A DNA stretch of 24,943 bases from DATILL01 sp035476575 (lineage in GTDB: Bacteria > Actinomycetota > Actinomycetes > Mycobacteriales > JACQDL01). Under the pieces are notes generated by a model, which was not told the DNA's origin, did no database searches, and saw nothing but the letters and a program-made list of their open reading frames with translations. The DNA is taken from positions 1 through 24,943 of the forward strand of contig DATILL010000041.1 of NCBI GenBank assembly GCA_035476575.1, read 5' to 3'. Below, one piece after another: positions 14,129 to 21,245 of this stretch. The translations under genes and the position numbers were made by a program. Each line of letters begins with the position of its first letter. The first letter of the stretch is position 1.

Positions 14129-14148
14129 AATCCTACGTTCGTGGAATT
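14129..14148 (-). promoter_or_regulatory. Candidate TetR operator of the ABC unit
   Basis: A 20-bp AT-rich imperfect palindrome, AATTCCACGAACGTAGGATT on the minus strand, with AATTCC/GGATT outer arms and ACG/CGT inner arms. It lies between a possible -10 box and the ATPase start. Binding by the local TetR is inferred from position only. Confidence 0.35.
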
Positions 14149-14154
14149 AAGATA
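14149..14154 (-). promoter_or_regulatory. Possible -10 box of the ABC-TetR unit
   Basis: TATCTT on the minus strand is in the most AT-rich stretch of this region, about 32 nt before the ATPase ATG at 14116. The candidate operator covers the expected transcription start. Confidence 0.35.
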
Positions 14155-14249
14155 GCCCCGGTGCGAACCGGCGGCAAGGCCGTAAACCGTCCCGATCGGG
14201 TCCGGCCGCTGGCATGCTGGGGGCACACGCACTGCTCGGTCCGGAGGGG

Positions 14250-14846
14250 ATGACAGTGACCAGTCCGAACGACCCATGGAGCAACCCGTACGGCCAGCCG
14301 CCGGGTCAGTACGGCCAGCCCGTGCAGCCGGCGCCCGGTCAGTACGGCCCGCCGGGTCAGTACGGCGTCGGGCCGATGCCGGGCCAGTACGGCTCGCCCG
14401 GCGGCCAACAGGGGCCGGCGTCGCCGGGCCTCATCGTGGCGGGCGTGGTGCAGATCGTGCAGTGTGTGCCGTTCGTGATCTTCGGCCTGGTCGCGATCCT
14501 GGCCGGCAACACGTTGGCTGACATGGTCCGGGACACCGGCGTCGGCACCAGTCTGGGGAACGGCATCCGCAACGCGCTGGTCGTGGCCGGGGTGCTTATC
14601 CTGGCGGTGTCCGGCACGATGATCGCACTGGCGGTTTTCCTGTTCAAACGTTCCAACGGCGCCCGGATCGCCAGCGCGGTGCTGCAGATCGTCTTCGGGG
14701 TGTTCTGGCTGATCGCCCTTCTCAACGCGGCCGGCAACAGTTCGAACCCCGGCGCGGCCGTGGTCTACCTGGCCAGTTGCGTGGTGGTGACCGTGCTGCT
14801 GTTCGGCCGGGCCGCGGCGAGGGCCACCACACCGCCCCGCTGGTGA
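14250..14846 (+). CDS. Four-helix membrane protein with PGQYG-repeat N-terminus
   Basis: A 198-residue protein of unknown function. The first 65 or so residues are a low-complexity Pro/Gly/Gln/Tyr tail containing several PGQYG words and are probably disordered and cytoplasmic. Four hydrophobic segments follow: LIVAGVVQIVQCVPFVIFGL, ALVVAGVLILAVSGTMIALA, SAVLQIVFGVFWLIALLNA and VVYLASCVVVTVLLFGRAA. This layout is common in actinobacterial DUF4190-like or Trp/Tyr-rich-tail membrane proteins, but I cannot name a family with confidence. The ATG at 14250 is chosen over 14214 because GGAGGGG precedes it. It is divergent from the ABC unit and lies 58 bp before hisI. Confidence 0.65.
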   Translation: MTVTSPNDPWSNPYGQPPGQYGQPVQPAPGQYGPPGQYGVGPMPGQYGSPGGQQGPASPGLIVAGVVQIVQCVPFVIFGLVAILAGNTLADMVRDTGVGTSLGNGIRNALVVAGVLILAVSGTMIALAVFLFKRSNGARIASAVLQIVFGVFWLIALLNAAGNSSNPGAAVVYLASCVVVTVLLFGRAAARATTPPRW

Positions 14847-14904
14847 GCGCGCCCGGGTGAGCCCGCGGCGCCTGCCGTGGCGTCGGCCGGGCAGAATAGT
14901 CCGC

Positions 14905-15288
14905 ATGCCAGCACCCGTCCGACCCAGCGATCTCGACCCGGCCATCGCCGCCCGGCTCAAGCGTGACGCCAACGGGCTGTTCTGCGCGGTCGCGCAGCAG
15001 TACGACACTGGTGAGGTGCTCATGGTCGGCTGGATGGACGACGAGGCGCTGCACCGCACTCTCACCACCGGCCGGTGCACCTACTGGTCCCGCAGCCGGC
15101 AGGAGTACTGGGTCAAGGGGGACACCTCCGGCCACCAGCAATGGGTGAGGTCGGTCGCGCTGGACTGCGACGGCGACGCCGTGCTGGTCCGTGTCGACCA
15201 GGTCGGCGCGGCCTGCCACACCGGCGACCGGACCTGCTTCGACGCCGATGTGCTGCCGGTCGCGCCGGTGGAGCGGCAGGTCGGATGA
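14905..15288 (+). CDS. hisI: Phosphoribosyl-AMP cyclohydrolase
   Basis: A 127-residue cyclohydrolase that opens the adenine ring of PR-AMP in histidine synthesis. The Asp/Cys metal-site motifs are clear: VGWMDDEALHRTL, TYWSRSRQEYWVKGDTSGHQQWV, and the zinc cysteines in LDCDGDAVL and AACHTGDRTCF. There is no fused HisE domain, which is normal for actinobacteria. The ATG at 14905 gives the standard N-terminus; CAGAAT 7 nt upstream is a weak leaderless -10. It is separated from hisF by 4.3 kb and overlaps the Trp-operon membrane protein (ATGA). Confidence 0.95.
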   Translation: MPAPVRPSDLDPAIAARLKRDANGLFCAVAQQYDTGEVLMVGWMDDEALHRTLTTGRCTYWSRSRQEYWVKGDTSGHQQWVRSVALDCDGDAVLVRVDQVGAACHTGDRTCFDADVLPVAPVERQVG

Positions 15289-15908
15289 CCGGTCCGCGGC
15301 CTGGCGCGCCCCGCCGGGAGCTGGTGCTCGCGCTGGCCGCGGCCGGGCTCGGTGCCCTGCTCGTGCTGGTCGCCGGTGCTCGGGGGTGGGTGCTGGTGGC
15401 GGTGCCCCGGCTGCGGCCGCTGGCCGACGTCATGGTGACCCTGTCCGGTCGTGCGGTCGCCCCGCTGGTGCCGGCGCTCGGGCTGGTCGGGCTGGCTGGC
15501 GTGGTCGGGCTGCTGGCCACCCGGCGGTGGGGCCGGGTGGCGGTCGGCGTGGTGCTCGCGGCGTGCGGGCTGCTGATCGCCGGCATCGCGGTCGCCCGGC
15601 TGGCCGCGCCCGGGTCGACCGGCGTGGCCGGGCTGCTCACCCAGCCGCTGCCCGGCCGCGACCTGGCCGCGCCGGTCCGGCCCGCCGCGGTGCTGTTCTG
15701 GCCGGTGCTGGCGGCGGTTGGCGGCCTGCTGCTCGCGGCGTCCGGGACGGCGGCGCTGCTGCGCGGGCGCGGCTGGCCGGCGCTGTCCGGACGGTACGAC
15801 GCCCCAGCCGGCCGGCAGGTCGAGCCGGTGGCCGGAGGCACCGCCGGCCCGCCGACCAACGCCGTGCTCTGGGACGCCCTGGACCGCGGCCACGACCCGA
15901 CCACCTGA
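15285..15908 (+). CDS. Trp biosynthesis-associated membrane protein (TIGR02234)
   Basis: A 207-residue membrane protein of the Trp_oprn_chp family, found almost only in actinobacterial tryptophan operons and of unproven function. Four hydrophobic segments are seen: LVLALAAAGLGALLVLVAGA, LVPALGLVGLAGVVGLLA, VAVGVVLAACGLLIAGIAVA and FWPVLAAVGGLLLAASGTAAL. The loop ARGWVLV with following LSGRAVAPLVPAL and the late WPALSGRYDAP, then TNAVLWDALDRGHDPT at the C-terminus, match this family. The ATG overlaps the hisI stop. In relatives trpE usually lies between hisI and this gene; here it does not. Downstream are the GTGACC repeats and a two-component system instead of trpC. Confidence 0.82.
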   Translation: MTGPRPGAPRRELVLALAAAGLGALLVLVAGARGWVLVAVPRLRPLADVMVTLSGRAVAPLVPALGLVGLAGVVGLLATRRWGRVAVGVVLAACGLLIAGIAVARLAAPGSTGVAGLLTQPLPGRDLAAPVRPAAVLFWPVLAAVGGLLLAASGTAALLRGRGWPALSGRYDAPAGRQVEPVAGGTAGPPTNAVLWDALDRGHDPTT

Positions 15909-15925
15909 CCCACCCCCCTCCTCGT

Positions 15926-16038
15926 TGTGGTCACCTCTCGGCGTTGTGGTGACCTGTCGTTGTCCGTGCCGCCCGTGTGGTGACCTGTCGGCGTTGTGGT
16001 GACCTGTCGGGGTCTCCGGGCACCAACAGGTCACCACA
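15926..16038. repeat. Cluster of five TGTGGTGACCT units upstream of response regulator
   Basis: Units lie at 15926-15936 (one change), 15945-15955, 15976-15986 and 15995-16005 on plus, and 16028-16038 on minus. Successive pairs are 19 bp apart (15926/15945 and 15976/15995), joined by CTCTCGGCGT or TGTCGGCGT. The same pair occurs at 11228-11257. The cluster fills the 180-bp gap before the two-component genes. It is either an interspersed repeat or an operator array. Confidence 0.85.
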
Positions 16039-16045
16039 TGGGTGG

Positions 16046-16071
16046 GCCGCCGTACGGTGCCGCCGTACGGT
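16046..16071 (+). promoter_or_regulatory. Tandem 13-bp duplication carrying two TACGGT boxes
   Basis: GCCGCCGTACGGT occurs twice in succession at 16046-16058 and 16059-16071. Each copy ends in TACGGT, the same -10-like word that precedes lgt. The response-regulator ATG at 16089 follows with a GGGAGGG ribosome site. This may be a duplicated -10 region. Confidence 0.5.
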
Positions 16072-16088
16072 GCACACCGGGAGGGCCG

Positions 16089-16793
16089 ATGCCGGAGAGC
16101 GGTGCCAGCAGCAAGGGCCTGGTGCTCGTCGTCGAGGACGAGCGGGCGATCGCCGACCTGGAGCGGCTGTACCTCGCCCGGGAGGGCTTCGGCGTACACG
16201 TCGAGACGGACGGCGTGGCGGCGCTGGCGGCGGTCCGCCGGCTGCACCCGGTCGCGATCATCCTGGACGTCGGCCTGCCCGGCCGACCCGGCCTCGACGG
16301 CGCCGAGGTGTGCCGCCGGCTGCGCTCCGAGGGCGACTGGACGCCGGTGCTGTTCGTCACCGCCCGCGACGACGAGGTCGACCGGGTAATCGGCTTGGAG
16401 ATCGGCGCCGATGACTACATCACCAAGCCGTTCAGCCCGCGCGAGCTGGTGGCCCGGGTGAAGACCGTGCTGCGCCGGTCCCGGGAGGGCGCCGGCGACC
16501 AGCCCGCCCTGCTGGTTGGCCAGGTGCGGGTCGACCCAGCCCGCCGCCGGGCGTACGTCGGGTCGGCCGAGGTGAGCCTGACCACCACCGAGTTCGACCT
16601 GCTCGCCTTCCTGATGCACCGGCCCGGCCGGGTCTACGAGCGCGAGCACCTGCTCTCCCAGGTCTGGGGGTACGCCGCCGCGGCCGGCACCCGCACGGTC
16701 GACGTACACGTCGCCCAGCTCCGGGCCAAGCTCGGCCCGGCCAGCCCGATCCGCACCGTGCGCGGCGTCGGCTACTCCGCCGAAGAGCCGTGA
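16089..16793 (+). CDS. OmpR-family response regulator
   Basis: A 234-residue DNA-binding response regulator. The receiver domain (about 10-125) has the acidic pair Glu16-Asp17, phospho-acceptor Asp60 in IILDVGLPG, Thr91 in VTARDD and Lys113 in ITKPFSPREL. The C-terminal winged helix (about 140-232) is OmpR-type: SLTTTEFDLLAFLMHRPGRV, REHLLSQVWGY, RTVDVHVAQLRAKLG and IRTVRGVGYSAEEP. The ATG at 16089 has a GGGAGGG site; the open frame continues upstream only because the repeats contain no stop. Its stop overlaps the kinase GTG (GTGA), so the two are one unit. Targets are unknown; the upstream repeat cluster or the trp genes downstream are candidates. Confidence 0.93.
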   Translation: MPESGASSKGLVLVVEDERAIADLERLYLAREGFGVHVETDGVAALAAVRRLHPVAIILDVGLPGRPGLDGAEVCRRLRSEGDWTPVLFVTARDDEVDRVIGLEIGADDYITKPFSPRELVARVKTVLRRSREGAGDQPALLVGQVRVDPARRRAYVGSAEVSLTTTEFDLLAFLMHRPGRVYEREHLLSQVWGYAAAAGTRTVDVHVAQLRAKLGPASPIRTVRGVGYSAEEP

Positions 16794-18268
16794 CCCGGCC
16801 GACCCCGGCCCGGCCGACCCCGGCGCAGCCGGCGGCCCCGCGGCCCGGCGCGGCCCGGCCGACGCTGGCCTCCCGGATCGCGCTGGTGACCACCGCGGTC
16901 GCCGTGGTCACCGTCCTGCTCGGCGGGGTGCTCACGTTCTCGCTGGCCAGCGCCGCTGCGGAGAGCTCGGCCCGGGCCACCCTGGGCCGGCTCGCCGACG
17001 CCGCCCGGTCGGACGTGGGCGAACGCCGGATCAGCCGGCCGCTCTTCCTCCGGGTGGCCAACGTCGGCCTGGCCACCTTCGATGCGGCCGGCCGGCTGGC
17101 CGACAGCACCGGCCCGGCGCCGCGGCTCGCGCTGTCGGCCGTGGAGATCCGGCAGGTCGTCGGCGGCGCGTCGATCTCGACCACCCGGCCGGTCGCCGGA
17201 GCGGTGCTGCTGGTCGAGGCGCGACCGGCCCAGGGCGGCGGCGCGGTGGTGGTGACCCAGCGCCGGTCTGACGCCCGCGGCCTGGCCAGCCCACTGATCC
17301 GCCGTACCCTGCTGGCGCTGCTGATCGGGCTCGGCGTGGCGGTAGCCGCCGGCATCCTGCTGGCCCGCCGGCTGACCCGGCCGCTACGCCGGGCCGCGTA
17401 CGCCGCGCACGCCCTGGCCGGTGGCGCGCGAGACGTCCGGCTCACCCCCGAGGGTCCGGCCGAGGTGGCCGACGTCGCCGAGTCGATCAACACCCTAGCC
17501 GGCGCCTTGGAGCACAGCGAGGCCCGGCAGCGCGACTTCCTGCTCTCCGTCTCGCATGAGCTGCGTACGCCGCTCACCGCGATCAGCGGGTTCGCCGAGG
17601 CGCTGGCCGACGGCGTGACCACCGGCCCGGACGTGCCCGCGGCGGGGCAGACCGTGCTGGCCGAGGCGCGCCGGCTGGAACGCCTGGTCAGCGACCTGCT
17701 CGACCTGGCCCGGCTGGGCGCCGCCGACTTCCGGATCGACGTCGCCGAGGTCGACCTGACCAGCCTGCTCGGCGAGGCGGCCGGGGTGTGGCGGGCGCGC
17801 TGCGAGGCCGAGGGCGTGCGGTTCGGCGCCGAGCTTCCGGACCGCCCGGTGTACGCCCGGACCGATCCCACCCGGGTCCGGCAGATCGTCGACGGCCTGG
17901 CCGAGAACGCGCTGCGGGTCACCCCGGCCGGCCGGCCTATCGTCGTCGGCCTCTACGTCGACGGCGCCCACGCCGTGCTCCAGGTGCGTGACGGCGGCCC
18001 GGGCCTGACCCCGGGGGACTGCGCGGTGGCGTTCGAGCGGTCCGCGCTGTACGAGCGGTACCGCGGCGTACGGCAGGTCGGCACCGGGCTGGGCCTGGCC
18101 CTGGTGCACGGCCTGACCACCCGGTTGGGTGGCATCGCGCAGGCTGGCCGGGCGCCCGAGGGCGGCGCCTGCTTCACCGTCCGCATCCTGCGCACCAGCG
18201 AGCTGGCCCAGCCCACGGTCCCGATCCGGCCGCCCCCCGGGGACCTATTGCCGCGTCAAGGTAGCTAG
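16790..18268 (+). CDS. Sensor histidine kinase
   Basis: A 492-residue membrane kinase. After a Pro/Ala-rich tail come transmembrane segment 1 (about 31-53), an extracytoplasmic sensor region of about 115 residues (55-170), segment 2 (about 172-193), a HAMP-like linker (RRLTRPLRRAAYAAHALAGG) and the dimerisation domain with phospho-His256 in SVSHELRTPLTAISGF. The ATPase domain shows the N box DGLAENALRVTP (Asn373), G1 VRDGGPGL and G2 GTGLGLALVHGL. The sensor has no Cys cluster or named domain I recognise, so the signal is unknown. It is coupled to the response regulator by a 4-nt overlap and ends 48 nt before trpC. Confidence 0.92.
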   Translation: MTRPTPARPTPAQPAAPRPGAARPTLASRIALVTTAVAVVTVLLGGVLTFSLASAAAESSARATLGRLADAARSDVGERRISRPLFLRVANVGLATFDAAGRLADSTGPAPRLALSAVEIRQVVGGASISTTRPVAGAVLLVEARPAQGGGAVVVTQRRSDARGLASPLIRRTLLALLIGLGVAVAAGILLARRLTRPLRRAAYAAHALAGGARDVRLTPEGPAEVADVAESINTLAGALEHSEARQRDFLLSVSHELRTPLTAISGFAEALADGVTTGPDVPAAGQTVLAEARRLERLVSDLLDLARLGAADFRIDVAEVDLTSLLGEAAGVWRARCEAEGVRFGAELPDRPVYARTDPTRVRQIVDGLAENALRVTPAGRPIVVGLYVDGAHAVLQVRDGGPGLTPGDCAVAFERSALYERYRGVRQVGTGLGLALVHGLTTRLGGIAQAGRAPEGGACFTVRILRTSELAQPTVPIRPPPGDLLPRQGS

Positions 18269-18271
18269 CAT
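18266..18271 (+). promoter_or_regulatory. Possible -10 box for trpC
   Basis: TAGCAT at 18266-18271 overlaps the kinase stop codon and lies about 45 nt before the trpC TTG. It would let trpCBA be transcribed apart from the kinase. The leader shows no Trp-codon run. Confidence 0.35.
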
Positions 18272-18316
18272 GGGCCGACCCGGCGCTGTCCGGGGGAGCG
18301 AGGGAGTTGGCCAGAC

Positions 18317-19126
18317 TTGAGCGTGCTCGACGAGATCCTTGTCGGCGTCCGGGTCGATCTCGCCGCACGTGAGGCCGCCGTCCCACTGGCCGAGGTACGC
18401 CGGCTGGCCGCCGCCGCGCCACCTGCCAGGGACGCGATGGTCGCGCTGCGGGCACCTGGAGTCGGGGTGATCGCCGAGGTGAAGCGGTCCAGTCCGTCGG
18501 CCGGGCAGCTCTCCGCCATCCCGGATCCGGCCGGGCTGGCGGCGGAGTACGCGGCCGGCGGTGCGCGGTGCATCAGCGTGCTGACCGAGACCCGCAGGTT
18601 CGGCGGCTCGCTGGACGACTTCGACGCGGTGCGGGCCGTCGTCGACGTGCCGCTGCTGCGCAAGGACTTCGTGGTCACGCCGTACCAGGTGCACGAGGCG
18701 CGGGCGCACGGTGCCGACATCGTGCTGCTGATCGTTGCCGCGCTGGAACAGAAGGTGCTCGACGGCCTGCTGGACCGGATCGAGTCGCTCGGCATGACCG
18801 CGCTGGTCGAGGTGCACACCGTGGAGGAGGCGGACCGCGCGCTCGAGGCCGGCGCCAAGGTGATCGGCGTCAACGCTCGCAGCCTGCGCACCCTCGAGGT
18901 CGACCGCAGCGTCTTTGAGCGGATCGCGCCGGGCCTGCCGAGCAGCGTGCTGAAGATCGCCGAGTCCGGGGTGCGCGGGCCGCACGACCTGATCGCGTAC
19001 GCCTCCGCTGGCGCCGACGCGGTGCTGGTCGGGGAGACTCTGGTCAAGGAGGGCAACCCGCGCCAGGCCGTCGCCGACCTGGTCACCGCCGGCTCGCACC
19101 CAGCCACCCCCCGGCCGACCCGATGA
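18317..19126 (+). CDS. trpC: Indole-3-glycerol phosphate synthase
   Basis: A 269-residue (beta-alpha)8-barrel enzyme that closes CdRP to indole-3-glycerol phosphate, the step after the PriA isomerisation. The active-site motifs are present: VIAEVKRSSPSAGQL (Glu, Lys), PLLRKDFVVTPYQV (Lys), LVEVHTVEEA (Glu), VIGVNARSLRTLEVD (Asn) and LKIAESGVRGP (Glu, Ser). It starts with TTG at 18317, giving the family's SVLDEIL opening; GAGGGAG is the ribosome site. It is monofunctional, with no TrpF domain. The gap to trpB holds a palindromic element. Confidence 0.96.
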   Translation: MSVLDEILVGVRVDLAAREAAVPLAEVRRLAAAAPPARDAMVALRAPGVGVIAEVKRSSPSAGQLSAIPDPAGLAAEYAAGGARCISVLTETRRFGGSLDDFDAVRAVVDVPLLRKDFVVTPYQVHEARAHGADIVLLIVAALEQKVLDGLLDRIESLGMTALVEVHTVEEADRALEAGAKVIGVNARSLRTLEVDRSVFERIAPGLPSSVLKIAESGVRGPHDLIAYASAGADAVLVGETLVKEGNPRQAVADLVTAGSHPATPRPTR

Positions 19127-19139
19127 CCCGCCCCCTTCC

Positions 19140-19203
19140 CGACGATCATCGAGCTGTTGTTGCTTGTTGATCTCCACCAGCGACCATAGCTCGATGATCG
19201 ACG
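19140..19203. repeat. Palindromic element between trpC and trpB
   Basis: CGACGATCATCGAGCT (19140-19155) and AGCTCGATGATCGACG (19188-19203) form 16-bp arms with one mismatch around a 32-nt loop. The right arm touches the GAGGAGAG ribosome site of trpB, so a hairpin in the mRNA could affect trpB translation or transcript stability. The 5' flank (TGA then CCCGCCCCCTTCCC) resembles that after the TIGR03085 stop, suggesting a repeat family. Confidence 0.8.
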
Positions 19204-19216
19204 AGGAGAGGTGACC

Positions 19217-20434
19217 GTGGACGAGACGCTGGCCCGGCCGGAGGCCCTGCCCGACGCGACCGGCCACTTCGGGCCGTACGGTGGCCGGTTCGTGCCCGAG
19301 GCGCTGGTCGCCGCCCTGGACGAGCTGGAGCGGGCCTACGACAAGGCCCGGCACGACGCCGGCTTCACCGCCGAGCTGGACCGCTTGCTGCGCACCTACG
19401 TCGGCCGGCCGACGCCGCTGTCCGAGGCGCCCCGGCTGTCCGCCGCGGCTGGCGGGGCGCGGCTGCTGCTCAAGCGCGAGGACCTGGCGCACACCGGCTC
19501 GCACAAGCTGAACAACGCGCTCGGCCAGACCCTGCTGGCCCGCGACATGGGCAAGACCCGGGTGATCGCCGAGACCGGGGCCGGGCAGCACGGCGTCGCC
19601 ACCGCCACCGCCTGCGCCGCGCTCGGCCTGGAGTGCGTCGTCTACATGGGCGAGGTCGACACCCGCCGGCAGGCGCTCAACGTCGCCCGGATGCGGATGC
19701 TCGGGGCCGAGGTGGTGCCGGTGACCACCGGCAGCCGCACCCTGAAGGACGCCATCAACGAGGCCATGCGCGACTGGGTCACCAACGTGGCGCACACCCA
19801 CTACGTGATCGGCTCGGTGATGGGCGGGCACCCGTTCCCGATGCTGGTGCGCGACCTGCAGCGGGTGATCGGCGTTGAGGCCCGCGCGCAGGTGCTGGAG
19901 CGCACCGGCCGGCTGCCGGACGCGGTGGTGGCCTGCGTCGGCGGCGGGTCGAACGCGATGGGCGTCTTCCACGCCTTCGTCCCCGACGAGGGGGTCCGCC
20001 TGGTCGGCTACGAGGCGGCCGGCGAGGGGCTGGAGAGCGGCCGGCACGCCGCCACCCTGGCCGGCGGCCGGCCCGGCGTGCTGCATGGCATGCGCACCTA
20101 CCTGCTGCAGGACGCCGATGGCCAGACCCGGGAGACGCACTCGATCTCGGCCGGGCTGGACTACCCCGGGGTCGGGCCGGAGCACGCCTGGCTGCATGAC
20201 ACCGGCCGGGCGGAGTACCACCCGGTGACCGACGACGAGGCGATGCGGGCGCTGGCCCTGGCCAGCCGCACCGAGGGGATCATCCCGGCGATCGAGACGG
20301 CGCACGCCCTGCACGGGGCGGTGCTGCTCGGCCGTGAGCTCGGGCCGGCCGCAGTCATCCTGGTCTGCGTGTCCGGGCGCGGCGATAAGGACATGGACAC
20401 CGCCGCCCGCTACTTCGGCCTGCTGGAGAGCTGA
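19217..20434 (+). CDS. trpB: Tryptophan synthase beta chain
   Basis: A 405-residue PLP enzyme that condenses indole (channelled from TrpA) with serine. Motifs: the Schiff-base Lys97 in AHTGSHKLNNALGQ, GAGQHGVATATACA, the phosphate loop VGGGSNAMG, EGLESGRHAATL and the C-terminal VSGRGDKDMDT. The start is placed at GTG 19217 because GAGGAGAG ends at 19210, directly against the alternative GTG 19211 (two residues longer) but 6 nt from this one. It overlaps trpA by one base (TGATG). It is the usual partner of TrpA in an alpha2-beta2 complex. Confidence 0.96.
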   Translation: MDETLARPEALPDATGHFGPYGGRFVPEALVAALDELERAYDKARHDAGFTAELDRLLRTYVGRPTPLSEAPRLSAAAGGARLLLKREDLAHTGSHKLNNALGQTLLARDMGKTRVIAETGAGQHGVATATACAALGLECVVYMGEVDTRRQALNVARMRMLGAEVVPVTTGSRTLKDAINEAMRDWVTNVAHTHYVIGSVMGGHPFPMLVRDLQRVIGVEARAQVLERTGRLPDAVVACVGGGSNAMGVFHAFVPDEGVRLVGYEAAGEGLESGRHAATLAGGRPGVLHGMRTYLLQDADGQTRETHSISAGLDYPGVGPEHAWLHDTGRAEYHPVTDDEAMRALALASRTEGIIPAIETAHALHGAVLLGRELGPAAVILVCVSGRGDKDMDTAARYFGLLES

Positions 20435-21231
20435 TGAGCACCCTGGCTGACGTCTTCGCGGCGGCCCAGGCCGAGGAGCGGTCGGTGCTGGTCGGCTACC
20501 TGCCGGCCGGCTTTCCGTCGTACGACGGCGGGGTGGCCGCGCTGGCCGCGATGGTGCGGTCCGGGGTGGACGTGGTCGAGGTGGGCCTGCCGTACTCCGA
20601 CCCGCTGATGGACGGGCCGACCATCCAGGCCGCGGTGGACCGGTCGCTGGCCGCCGGCACCCGGGTCACGGACGTGCTGCGTACCGTCGAGGCGGTGGCG
20701 GCCATCGGCGTCCCCACGCTGGTGATGACGTACTGGAACCCGGTCGAGCAGTACGGCGTGGACGCTTTCGCCGCCGACCTGGCCGCCGTGGGCGGGGCCG
20801 GGGTGATCACGCCGGACCTCACGCCGGAGGAGGCCGGGCCGTGGCTGGCCGCCACCGCCGCGCACGGTGTCGACCCGGTGTTCCTGGTGGCGCCGTCGTC
20901 CACCGACGCGCGGATCGCCACAATCGCGCAGGTCTCGCGCGGCTTCGTGTACGCCGCCTCGACGATGGGCGTGACCGGCGCCCGGGACGTCGTCAGCACC
21001 GCCGCACCGGAGCTGGTAGGCCGGGTGCGGGCTGCCACCAAGACCCCGGTCGCGGTCGGGCTCGGGGTGGCCAACGGCGACCAGGCCGCCGAGGTCGCGG
21101 CGTTCGCCGACGGGGTGATCGTCGGCTCGGCGTTCGTCCGGACGCTGCTCGACGCCCCGGATGAGGCGGCCGGCGTGGCCGCGGCGGCGAAGCTGGCCGC
21201 CGACCTCGCCGCCGGCGTCCGCCGCCGCTGA
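20434..21231 (+). CDS. trpA: Tryptophan synthase alpha chain
   Basis: A 265-residue (beta-alpha)8 barrel that cleaves indole-3-glycerol phosphate to indole and glyceraldehyde-3-phosphate. The catalytic Glu49 (VVEVGLPYSDP) and Asp60 (PLMDGPTIQ) are at canonical numbers, with GYLPAGFPS at the start and the phosphate-binding FVYAASTMGVTGAR and GLGVANGDQ. The ATG overlaps the trpB stop, implying coupled translation. It ends 14 bp from the convergent carboxylate-amine ligase. In many relatives lgt follows directly; here two minus-strand genes intervene. Confidence 0.97.
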   Translation: MSTLADVFAAAQAEERSVLVGYLPAGFPSYDGGVAALAAMVRSGVDVVEVGLPYSDPLMDGPTIQAAVDRSLAAGTRVTDVLRTVEAVAAIGVPTLVMTYWNPVEQYGVDAFAADLAAVGGAGVITPDLTPEEAGPWLAATAAHGVDPVFLVAPSSTDARIATIAQVSRGFVYAASTMGVTGARDVVSTAAPELVGRVRAATKTPVAVGLGVANGDQAAEVAAFADGVIVGSAFVRTLLDAPDEAAGVAAAAKLAADLAAGVRRR

Positions 21232-21245
21232 CCTTCCTGCCCGGG

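Noticed and set aside
15926..16038. CRISPR array
   Set aside because: Repeat units are only about 11-18 bp, spacers are 8-20 bp and partly repeated themselves, one unit is inverted, and no cas genes are present.
15996..16088. Longer response regulator starting at 15996
   Set aside because: The extension is translated repeat and promoter sequence; the ATG at 16089 has a ribosome site and gives a normal receiver N-terminus.
18269..18316. Trp leader peptide or attenuator before trpC
   Set aside because: The 48-nt gap has no Trp codons in a short frame and no terminator-antiterminator stems.
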